This document shows, piece after piece, positions 1 to 5,715 of a DNA stretch of 7,501 nucleotides. This DNA comes from Rhodospirillales bacterium. GTDB lineage: Bacteria; Pseudomonadota; Alphaproteobacteria; Rhodospirillales; Casp-alpha2. The stretch lies in assembly GCA_021775275.1 (NCBI GenBank), contig JAJFIE010000405.1, positions 1-7,501 on the forward strand, in the 5' to 3' direction. The position numbers and the translations under genes are program-made. The notes beneath the pieces were generated by a model. It was not told where the DNA came from. It did not search any database and was given only the letters and a program-made list of their open reading frames with translations. The stretch's first letter is position 1, and each line of letters starts with the position of its first letter.

Positions 1-2
1 TG

Positions 3-599
3 CTGGGGTTGATTGATGAAATCCTGGATCTGGCAAAGATCGAGACCGGCAGCGTAGAAATGTTCTTTGAAGACGTAAGTGCAAGAAGCACCCTTGATGA
101 ATGTCTTTTGCTTATTCAGGTGATGGCGGATAATCATGACATCGAGATTGTTGTCGGTGAGGGATTTGAGACAGATTCACAGGTACATGCCGATCAGAAC
201 CGGTTCAAACAGTCTCTTCTCAACCTGATGTCCAACGCCATCAAATACAATCGAGAGAACGGCCGGGTAACGCTGGACTGTCATGAAACGCCTGGCGGTA
301 TGCTCCATATTTCCGTCACTGATACCGGTATGGGTATTTCCGATGACATGTTGGGTGATCTGTTTGAGCCATTTGTACGACTGGGTCAGGTGCAGACGGA
401 GATTGAGGGAACCGGTATCGGTCTCACCCTCACGAAGGAGCTTGTCGAGAGAATGGATGGCCATATCGGTGTTGATACGGAAGTCGGCACGGGGTCCACT
501 TTCTGGATAGAGCTTCCTCTGGCTAAAGGGACACACGATGATCAGGAGGTGTCTGATCTCGCCGCGAGCGTTTTGCCACCCAGCCACAGTGTGCGCTAA
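3..599 (+). CDS. Sensor histidine kinase, C-terminal part (5' end outside window)
   Basis: This is the last 198 codons or so of a histidine kinase; the reading frame is open to the window's left edge, so the sensor region and phospho-accepting histidine are not visible. The first residues (LGLIDEILDLAKIETG) are the typical end of the HisKA dimerisation helix. The HATPase_c domain follows with all ATP-binding boxes intact: the N box (LLNLMSNAIKYN, near 213-251), the G1 box DTGMG (321-335), the F box LFEPFVRLG (360-386) and the G2 box GTGIGL (408-425). The protein ends with a short polar tail of about 25 residues after the domain, with no receiver domain following. No response regulator gene lies next to it downstream, so the partner and signal are unknown. 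An internal TTG at 9 is an ordinary leucine codon, not a start. Family assignment is secure; specific function cannot be assigned. Confidence 0.93.
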   Translation: MGLIDEILDLAKIETGSVEMFFEDVSARSTLDECLLLIQVMADNHDIEIVVGEGFETDSQVHADQNRFKQSLLNLMSNAIKYNRENGRVTLDCHETPGGMLHISVTDTGMGISDDMLGDLFEPFVRLGQVQTEIEGTGIGLTLTKELVERMDGHIGVDTEVGTGSTFWIELPLAKGTHDDQEVSDLAASVLPPSHSVR

Positions 600-643
600 A
601 TGCAGTCCGGTAATAGGCGGAAGTAGAACGGGTCGTAATCCGG

Positions 644-664
644 CTAAACGGCTTTAGTTTTTTT
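644..664 (+). terminator. Possible weak intrinsic terminator after the histidine kinase gene
   Basis: A 5-bp inverted repeat, CTAAA (644-648) and TTTAG (653-657), encloses CGGC and is followed directly by seven T residues (658-664). It lies about 45 bases after the kinase stop codon, as expected for a terminator. The stem is short and AT-rich, so it would be weak. It also overlaps the last codons of the convergent small gene, so the T run may simply reflect lysine codons there. Confidence 0.3.
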
Positions 665-872
665 GTGTCGAGATGATCTCGCGACCTTTGGCCGTGATGG
701 TCACTTTGTTGAAGCCGCCCCCGAAAATCTTGGTTTCGGTCCAGCCATGCCGCGTGCATTCTTTCAATGTGCTCGCCAGGATCGTCCCAGCGGAATCTTC
801 GGCGACGGCAATATCGCCCGACATGATCAGGAGTTCCAAAAGAAGCTGTTGTTGCGGCAGGATGGTTGCCAT
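654..872 (-). CDS. Small hypothetical protein, winged-helix-like, 72 aa
   Basis: I do not recognise a named family. The protein is soluble, with no signal peptide or membrane segment. Residues 7-17 look like an amphipathic helix. The region from about 30 onward (TLKECTRHGWTE, a glycine-rich turn, then VTITAKGREII) resembles the recognition helix and wing of small winged-helix proteins, where a G-W turn is followed by an 'iT.kGr' strand. It may therefore be a minimal DNA-binding or accessory protein; this is inference from pattern only. I chose the ATG at 872 because GAGG lies about seven bases upstream; an in-frame ATG at 884 would add four residues but has no clear ribosome binding site. It lies 58 bases after the HxlR gene on the same strand, so the two are probably co-transcribed. 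It converges with the histidine kinase gene. Confidence 0.6.
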   Translation of the reverse strand: MATILPQQQLLLELLIMSGDIAVAEDSAGTILASTLKECTRHGWTETKIFGGGFNKVTITAKGREIISTQKN

Positions 873-930
873 GGATACCCTCATTTATTACAGGGAAATT
901 TAATCAATTTCATCAAGGCATGGCAACCAC

Positions 931-1356
931 TTAAGGTAATTTTGATTGTCGCGATTTTTTCAATTTTGTTCGGAGTTTTTTGCCGAACCTGGCCCGGTCC
1001 CTGCGTAGCTCCTTAATGAAATCCTGTGGAACTTCGGTCACTTCATCGTATTTCTCGGCCCAGTCAATAATCGATAACATCACCGGCATCAGATCCAGCC
1101 CCTTGTCGGTGAGTTCATAGATGAATTTGGACAAATGTTCCGGGTCACGCTGCTTGGTTACGATGCCATTTTGCTCGAGCTTTTTGAGGCGATCAGCCAG
1201 GACATTGCTCGCAATGTTTTCTTCAGGGTCGGTAAATTCACCGTAATACCGTTTCCCCTTGAACATTAAATCCCGGATGACGAGGAGGGTCCATTTGTCG
1301 CCGAATATCCCCATGCCGAACCGGATTGGGCAGCCTGTCCACGATCTAGATTTCAT
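931..1356 (-). CDS. HxlR-family winged-helix transcriptional regulator, 141 aa
   Basis: HxlR/DUF24 regulators are MarR-like dimeric repressors or activators, several of which sense electrophiles, quinones or oxidants through one N-terminal cysteine. The family signature is complete: the cysteine-proline pair at residues 9-10, then FGDKWTLLVIRDLMFKGKRYYGEF (written in two parts: FGDKWTLLVIRD, then LMFKGKRYYGEF), the recognition helix region SNVLADRLKKLEQNGIV, and the wing ending in YELTDKGLDLMPVM with the following tryptophan-containing dimerisation helix. C9 is the only cysteine, so any redox sensing would be of the one-cysteine type. The last 20 residues are strongly basic, an extension beyond the usual domain. 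The ATG at 1356 puts the Cys-Pro pair at the usual distance from the N-terminus; a TTG at 1392 in frame would add 12 acidic residues. Neither start has a convincing ribosome binding site. It is divergent from the membrane protein gene at 1475, which it may control. Confidence 0.92.
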   Translation of the reverse strand: MKSRSWTGCPIRFGMGIFGDKWTLLVIRDLMFKGKRYYGEFTDPEENIASNVLADRLKKLEQNGIVTKQRDPEHLSKFIYELTDKGLDLMPVMLSIIDWAEKYDEVTEVPQDFIKELRRDRARFGKKLRTKLKKSRQSKLP

Positions 1357-1412
1357 ATCATCATCTGTAGGCTCTTGAGAATCGGCTTGCAAATAAAAAG
1401 CGGAATAGGTAA

Positions 1413-1446
1413 CGTAAAACTGCTTTTAAAAAGCAAGTACTTTACG
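1413..1446. promoter_or_regulatory. Imperfect palindrome, candidate HxlR operator in divergent gap
   Basis: The gap between the HxlR gene and the divergent membrane protein gene holds nested inverted repeats. The core is TGCTTTT (1421-1427), one A, then AAAAGCA (1429-1435). An outer pair, CGTAAA (1413-1418) and TTTACG (1441-1446), is almost concentric with the core. On the right arm is the perfect 8-base palindrome AAGTACTT (1435-1442). Operators of this family are often AT-rich dyads with GTAC or AAGTAC-like arms, so the placement and composition fit an operator serving both genes. Assignment to this regulator is inference; no reliable -35/-10 pair could be picked out. Confidence 0.5.
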
Positions 1447-1474
1447 GTCGGTTGGACTGAAAAAAGGGGGAGAT

Positions 1475-1909
1475 ATGATGAAAAAGGCGTTTATTTTGTC
1501 CGTCATTGGCTATTTCGTCGCGACAATGGGGGTCGCCTATCCATGGCACCTGGTGCTTTTCCACGAGAAATATATGGCCATGGGCGCATTTACACGGGGA
1601 ACGCCAATCATGCCCTTCGGGATTTTGGCAATCATTCTCCAGGGCATTGTTTTCGCCTATTTTTATCCGATTTTCTACAAACACAAAGGGGGCGGAAACC
1701 CGATTTTTCGCGGACTGCAATTCAGTCTTTTCATGGGCCTGAACGTCTGGACTGTCATGGTTTTCGCCACGGTGGCCAAGTTTAAAATCGAGCCGGTGCT
1801 GGATTTCGTTTTGTACGGGACAGCATTTCAGATCATTCAGTTCGTTCTGGTGGGTATTGTCATCGGTTTATTGAACCGCGAGCCCAGCGCAGCAGCGACG
1901 GTCCCGTAA
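1475..1909 (+). CDS. Four-helix integral membrane protein of unknown function, 144 aa
   Basis: I do not recognise a named family with confidence. Four hydrophobic helices are visible at residues about 5-29, 45-68, 81-101 and 108-133, which would place it in the inner membrane. Distinctive features are aromatic-rich helix ends (YPWHLVLFHEKY after helix 1 and FAYFYPIFY at the end of helix 2), histidines H25 and H30 near the membrane surface, and a basic glycine-rich loop (KHKGGG) at 69-74. No enzyme motif is evident. A purine-rich ribosome binding site (GGGGGAG, 1466-1472) precedes two consecutive ATG codons at 1475 and 1478; either may be used and the spacing slightly favours the second. Divergence from an HxlR regulator across a palindrome suggests regulation by it, perhaps in response to a toxic or reactive compound, but this is inference only. 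Confidence 0.82.
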   Translation: MMKKAFILSVIGYFVATMGVAYPWHLVLFHEKYMAMGAFTRGTPIMPFGILAIILQGIVFAYFYPIFYKHKGGGNPIFRGLQFSLFMGLNVWTVMVFATVAKFKIEPVLDFVLYGTAFQIIQFVLVGIVIGLLNREPSAAATVP

Positions 1910-1912
1910 TCA

Positions 1913-1927
1913 CCATCGCGCCGATGG
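1913..1927. repeat. Short GC-rich hairpin between convergent genes
   Basis: CCATCG (1913-1918) and CGATGG (1922-1927) form a perfect 6-bp stem with a 3-base loop, starting four bases after the membrane protein stop codon and between two convergent genes. No T run follows on either side, so it does not meet the criteria for an intrinsic terminator, though it may help end transcription or protect the transcript's 3' end. Confidence 0.3.
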
Positions 1928-1973
1928 CGGTTCGCTGGATATCCGAAGATTACACAGCATCAGGAATCCTGTC

Positions 1974-2492
1974 TTAACGGTCCACCGTCGGCGCCATCTG
2001 AGCCAGCAGTCGGACAAAAAAGTCCACTTCATTGGCGTCAATGCGACCATGACCGGAGAGAAACTCACTCAAATCATTGCCCGTGTAGCGACCGCGCACC
2101 GCATCACCGTCGCGAACCAGATTCAGGCGCGCCAGTTCCCTGGCGCGGATATGACAAATGGCGCATCGGGCCTTGAACCTTCCGCCGCCTTCCACTTGCC
2201 AAACAAACATATTATAGAGGGCAGTTGTCTCCTCCGGGTTCGGGTAGCCGAAATGATTCGGAAGAAAAGCCCGAATGTCATTGCCGCTGGTGCGACCGCG
2301 CAGGACTCCATTGTCGATCACCAGTTTCTTCAACGCCAAATCACCTGCATGCTGATGGCAGCGCCCGCAGCGCGCCTCAAACATCTCATGAACGTCGAAG
2401 GAAAAGGCCTCGGTGACGAGGGCGATGCTGGCAACAACAACCAGCCCTGCGGCCCGCAGAAACTTTAAGAAATTAACCCAACTGCCAGTCAT
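1974..2492 (-). CDS. Exported dihaem c-type cytochrome-like protein with tandem duplicated domain, 172 aa
   Basis: An N-terminal signal sequence (hydrophobic core about 14-27, likely cleavage near residue 29) sends this protein to the periplasm, where c-type haem is attached. Two CXXCH motifs, CGRCH (42-46) and CAICH (110-114), indicate two covalent haems. The mature part is a tandem duplication with an exact 68-residue period: each half reads F-x-A-R-C-x-x-C-H, then a G-R-x-(S/T)-G-N-D segment (66-72 and 134-140), then F-L-x-x-H (H80 and H148). No conserved methionine occupies the usual sixth-ligand place, so H80 and H148 are the candidates for bis-histidine ligation (inference). It probably carries electrons, but no partner oxidase or reductase is encoded nearby. 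The gene begins 21 bases after the transporter stop codon, so they may share a transcript. The ATG at 2492 has AGAGG directly against it with no spacer, which is atypical; no better start that keeps the signal peptide is visible. Confidence 0.85.
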   Translation of the reverse strand: MTGSWVNFLKFLRAAGLVVVASIALVTEAFSFDVHEMFEARCGRCHQHAGDLALKKLVIDNGVLRGRTSGNDIRAFLPNHFGYPNPEETTALYNMFVWQVEGGGRFKARCAICHIRARELARLNLVRDGDAVRGRYTGNDLSEFLSGHGRIDANEVDFFVRLLAQMAPTVDR

Positions 2493-2513
2493 CCTCTATT
2501 ATCGCCCAATTAT

Positions 2514-3758
2514 TCACCAGGGTCCATATTCGACCTGTGACCGTCGAGACCAGCGCAGCAGCAATGGTCCCGTCACCACAACCGCGCCTATCAGCGCGAA
2601 GGCCATGCCCCACGACGACGGGTCCGTGCCGCCGCCAGTGAAATCCAGCACGATGCCGAAGGCGAGAGGGCCCAGGAACGCACCAGAGAAGGCGATAGAC
2701 GAATGCACCGCCATGGTCGCACCGCGATAACCTACCGGAGCGGATTCCACCGCACCCGCCGTGACCGAAGCGGACTCGCCCGCAACCGTCATGGAATAAA
2801 GGCACATCAACACGACCACCACCCACAAGGGCCAGTCGGCCGTGAACCCGATCCCGGCGGCAATGACGGCGGAAGAAATCATCACGATGGTGATCCAGCG
2901 ATGTCGGCCAAGGCGGAGCGCACATTCATTGCCGAGAATGCTGGCCGGAACACCGAACAGGTTGATGAGGGCGGCCAGCATGGCGACGGACGCGGGCAGT
3001 GTTTCACCCGGATGACGCGCCACAGCGAAAACCAGAAACGCCACCGTCCAGGCGCGGTAGGCGAATAATTCAAAATTATGTACCGTATAGGCCAGCACGA
3101 AGCCCATGGCCTGTCGGGATCGTAATACCGGGCGGAAATCCAGCAGATGAGTATCCGGTTTTGTGGCTTTATCCTGGCTCCGCCTCGGCACCAGGAAGAA
3201 GGCGATGATGAGGGCGATAGCGGGGCCGATGCTTAAGATAAGGAACGCCGTGCGCCAGTCGGTCGCACTGGCGATCAGGCCGGTGGCGGCGATGGAAACC
3301 GAAGCGCCAATGCCGAAACTGGAGGTATAGAACGCCATGTTGCGGCTCTGCTTCGGGCCGCTGAGGAAATCGCTGAGCATTTTCAGGCCCGGCATGTAGG
3401 TCCCGGCCAGACCGATGCCGCCCAGGGTCCGGAACGCCATGGCGCTCCAGAATCCGTCAGCGAACACCGCGAACCCGGCGATAGCTATACCGGAGATCAC
3501 GGTGCAGATCAGATAAACGTCGCGCGAGGCTACCCGGTCGGTCAGGCTGGTTAATACCACCACGGCGGCTACGTAACCGGCATAGTAAATACCGTTGATC
3601 CAGCCGGCCTCGGTATTGTTGATGCTCCATTGTTCAAAGAACAGCGGCAGCAGCGTGGGGAACGCGGCGAACCCGGTCATGCCAAGGATTTCCGCAAGGC
3701 AAATGATAACCGTGATACGGCGGGTTGCCGATGCAGGCGCAGGTGGTGTGGTGAACAT
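2514..3758 (-). CDS. Major facilitator superfamily (MFS) transporter, 414 aa
   Basis: This is a full-length 12-helix secondary transporter of the inner membrane. Helices fall at about 15-37, 53-71, 82-100, 104-125, 141-163, 170-190, then a basic cytoplasmic loop (191-215), and 216-244, 256-277, 286-306, 310-330, 345-372 and 383-402. Family hallmarks are the DRxxxR motif A between helices 2 and 3 (DRVASR, 74-79), and the helix 4 motif B-like RTLGGIGLAG (110-119) with its conserved arginine. Charged residues E230 and R235 in helix 7 may take part in substrate or proton coupling. The substrate cannot be told from sequence. The ATG at 3758 is supported by AGGA about eight bases upstream. It lies 42 bases after the SpoIIAA-like gene and 21 bases before the cytochrome gene, all on the same strand, so co-expression is plausible. 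Confidence 0.93.
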   Translation of the reverse strand: MFTTPPAPASATRRITVIICLAEILGMTGFAAFPTLLPLFFEQWSINNTEAGWINGIYYAGYVAAVVVLTSLTDRVASRDVYLICTVISGIAIAGFAVFADGFWSAMAFRTLGGIGLAGTYMPGLKMLSDFLSGPKQSRNMAFYTSSFGIGASVSIAATGLIASATDWRTAFLILSIGPAIALIIAFFLVPRRSQDKATKPDTHLLDFRPVLRSRQAMGFVLAYTVHNFELFAYRAWTVAFLVFAVARHPGETLPASVAMLAALINLFGVPASILGNECALRLGRHRWITIVMISSAVIAAGIGFTADWPLWVVVVLMCLYSMTVAGESASVTAGAVESAPVGYRGATMAVHSSIAFSGAFLGPLAFGIVLDFTGGGTDPSSWGMAFALIGAVVVTGPLLLRWSRRSQVEYGPW

Positions 3759-3800
3759 GGCGCGATCCTAATGGATTGCCGCGCGCCGTCCAGTCCGGTA

Positions 3801-4160
3801 TTACGCGGCCTTCGCCCATTTCAGGGCTTCGGCCTGATCACGGACCGGAAAATGCCTGACCGCCCCGTGCATCATAACGTCGGTTATGGTGGCGGACCAT
3901 TCCTCCCACTTGGCGTCGCCGACAATCGCCAGCTTGTCCAGGTCGTTCCAGTGGGCGATGCCAAATATCATGTCCTTCCACGCAGCGCTCATTTCCCAGC
4001 CATCGAAGGACGCCATGTCAATGCAGACACGGACCTTGCCATGCTTTTCAATGATTTTTTCAATGTCGGGCAGCACCGCGTCATAGTCCTCGCCGGTCAA
4101 TGTACCGCTGGCCTGGATGGCGATGAAGGCATCCTTGGATTTGGGCAGAATTTTAAGCAT
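3801..4160 (-). CDS. SpoIIAA-like (STAS-related) family protein, 119 aa
   Basis: The protein matches the pattern of the SpoIIAA-like family (PF11964 type), small cytoplasmic proteins with a STAS-like alpha/beta fold. Visible family features are the early G-x-L-T-G-E-D-Y segment (GTLTGEDYDAVLPDIEKII), the central strand VRVCIDMASFDGW, the helix AAWKDMIFGIAHWNDLDKLA, the VGDAKWEEW motif, and the end VRHFPVRDQAEALKWAKAA. The role of the family is poorly defined; related STAS domains bind partner proteins, nucleotides or lipids. It does not show the DS(L/I)-type phosphorylatable serine motif of true anti-sigma antagonists, so a partner-switching role should not be assumed. I chose the ATG at 4160 because GAGG lies about six bases upstream; an in-frame start at 4205 would add 15 basic residues without a clear ribosome binding site. 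It lies 116 bases beyond lpdA and just before the MFS gene. Confidence 0.85.
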   Translation of the reverse strand: MLKILPKSKDAFIAIQASGTLTGEDYDAVLPDIEKIIEKHGKVRVCIDMASFDGWEMSAAWKDMIFGIAHWNDLDKLAIVGDAKWEEWSATITDVMMHGAVRHFPVRDQAEALKWAKAA

Positions 4161-4235
4161 GTCATCCTCTCTGGAGGGCTTCCTCCGCCAAAGGCGCACT
4201 CCCAAGGCTTATGACCAATACTTAGATAGGCAGCA

Positions 4236-4258
4236 GCCCCCGACCGTCGCAAGGGGGC
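4236..4258 (-). terminator. Hairpin after lpdA, possible end of the suc transcript
   Basis: GCCCCC (4236-4241) and GGGGGC (4253-4258) form a 6-bp GC-only stem around an 11-base loop, 18 bases beyond the lpdA stop codon on the transcribed strand. The sequence after it in the direction of transcription has no T run, so intrinsic termination would be inefficient; attenuation, Rho-assisted termination or mRNA stabilisation are alternatives. The rest of the 116-base gap to the next gene shows nothing else that I can support. Confidence 0.35.
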
Positions 4259-4276
4259 AGCGGCGCGATGGGGGCC

Positions 4277-5695
4277 TTACATATGGATGGCGCGGCCACC
4301 TGCGCTGAGGGCGGCTTCCTTGACAGCTTCGGGTAAACCGGGATGGCCGTGACAAATGCGGGCGATATCTTCCGCCGATGCCCCCAGTTCCATGCCGACG
4401 ACGATTTCCTGAATCAGGTCGCCCGCCGCAGGACCGATAATGTGCGCACCCAGAATGGCGTCGGTTTCCTTGTCGGCGAGGATTTTCACGAAACCATCTG
4501 CGTTGCCGTTGGCCCGCGCACGACTGTTGGCAGAAAACGGGAACTTGCCCACGTTGTAGGCCGTGCCGGCTTCCTTGAGCTGTTCCTCGGTCTTGCCCAC
4601 CGAAGCCACTTCCGGCCATGTGTAGACGATGCCGGGGATGGAATCATAATCTATATGGCCTGCTTCACCGGCAATCAGTTCCACGGCGGCGACCCCTTCT
4701 TCTTCGGCCTTGTGGGCCAACATGGCGCCACCGATCACGTCGCCAATGGCAAAAACACCGGGAACGCTGGTCTGGAAATTATTATCGACCTTCACAAAAC
4801 CGCGCTCATCCATTTCCACACCGGCATCGGCAAGGCCCAGCTTGTCGGTAAAGGGCTTGCGACCAATGGCGACCAACACCACATCGGCCTTGATCTTCTC
4901 CGCCTTGCCGCCCTTGGCGGGTGATGCGGTCAATTCGACACCGCGCGGCCCGGCTTTCGCCCCCGTCACGCCGGTCGAGAGTTTGAACTCCAGGCCCTGT
5001 TTTTTCAGCGTGCGCAGCATGGTCTTGGAAACCTCGGCATCCATACCGGGCAGGATGTGATCGAGGAACTCAACCACCGTGACCTGTGCACCGAGACGCC
5101 GCCATACGGAACCCAGTTCAAGGCCAATAACGCCCGCGCCAATGACCACCAGATTCTTTGGAATTTTGGTCAAGGCAAGCGCGCCGGTGGAACTGACGAT
5201 GCGTTTCTCGTCAATCTTGACACCTTTGAGCGGCGTCACGTCAGAGCCGGTGGCGATGAGGATATCCCTGGTTTCGATAATCTGTTCCCTGGCGCCCCGT
5301 TTGGGGGCTTTGACGCCGACCTTGCCCGCTTCGATGACGCGTCCGGTACCGATCAGGTAGTCCACCTTGTTTTTCTTGAGCAGAAACTCGATGCCCTTGG
5401 TCAGGTCTTCAACAACCTTGTCCTTGCGACCCATCATGGTTTTCAAATCGACGCTGAGGCTGCCCGCCTTGATGCCATGATCGGCAAATTCGTGGCTCGC
5501 CACTTCGTAGTGATGCGATGACTGCAATAATGCCTTGGAAGGGATGCAGCCCACGTTCAGGCAGGTGCCCCCCAGCGCACCGCGCATTTCCACACAGGCG
5601 GTTTTCAGACCCAGTTGGGCGGCGCGGATGGCGGCAACGTATCCGCCGGGTCCGCCACCGATAACGACGAGATCATATGCTTCTGCTTCGCTCAT
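4277..5695 (-). CDS. lpdA: Dihydrolipoyl dehydrogenase (E3 of 2-oxoglutarate dehydrogenase), 472 aa
   Basis: This flavoenzyme re-oxidises the dihydrolipoyl arm of E2 and reduces NAD+ to NADH; in the cytoplasm it works as a dimer bound to the 2-oxoacid dehydrogenase core. Domains in order are the FAD-binding Rossmann fold with GGGPGG (13-18), the redox-active disulfide in GGTCLNVGC (C45 and C50), the NAD-binding fold with GAGVIG (186-191), the second FAD contact AIGDV (316-320) and the C-terminal dimerisation domain. The catalytic His-Glu pair is H451 and E456 in HGHPGLPE. That motif departs slightly from the common HAHPTLSE but keeps both catalytic residues. Length is normal for the family. 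AGGAG lies about ten bases before the ATG at 5695, and the gene follows sucB by 20 bases, so it belongs to the 2-oxoglutarate complex; it may also serve other complexes such as pyruvate dehydrogenase or glycine cleavage. Confidence 0.98.
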   Translation of the reverse strand: MSEAEAYDLVVIGGGPGGYVAAIRAAQLGLKTACVEMRGALGGTCLNVGCIPSKALLQSSHHYEVASHEFADHGIKAGSLSVDLKTMMGRKDKVVEDLTKGIEFLLKKNKVDYLIGTGRVIEAGKVGVKAPKRGAREQIIETRDILIATGSDVTPLKGVKIDEKRIVSSTGALALTKIPKNLVVIGAGVIGLELGSVWRRLGAQVTVVEFLDHILPGMDAEVSKTMLRTLKKQGLEFKLSTGVTGAKAGPRGVELTASPAKGGKAEKIKADVVLVAIGRKPFTDKLGLADAGVEMDERGFVKVDNNFQTSVPGVFAIGDVIGGAMLAHKAEEEGVAAVELIAGEAGHIDYDSIPGIVYTWPEVASVGKTEEQLKEAGTAYNVGKFPFSANSRARANGNADGFVKILADKETDAILGAHIIGPAAGDLIQEIVVGMELGASAEDIARICHGHPGLPEAVKEAALSAGGRAIHM

Positions 5696-5715
5696 GGCCT
5701 TTTTTCTCCTGGGGC

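Noticed and set aside
177..587. Minus-strand open frame opposite the histidine kinase
   Set aside because: The plus strand carries the conserved N, G1, F and G2 boxes, so the opposite frame is a shadow.
1387..1415. A -35/-10 promoter pair (TTGCAA and TAACGT, 17 bases apart) for the membrane protein gene
   Set aside because: The -10 element matches the consensus at only three positions, so it is not strong enough to list as a promoter.
1913..1927. Intrinsic terminator at the GC-rich hairpin between convergent genes
   Set aside because: No T run follows the stem on either strand; kept only as a low-confidence hairpin.
2036..2370. The two CXXCH motifs as zinc-binding rather than haem-binding sites
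   Set aside because: A signal sequence is present, each motif has a single CXXCH without a partner Cys pair, and both repeats carry a candidate distal His; haem c in the periplasm is the better reading, though not proven.
3630..4214. Plus-strand open frame of 194 codons across the MFS start and the SpoIIAA-like gene
   Set aside because: It lies antisense to two well-supported genes and its translation shows no recognisable domain.
4343..5521. Several plus-strand open frames opposite lpdA
   Set aside because: lpdA is unambiguous with all catalytic motifs on the minus strand; these frames are shadows of it.
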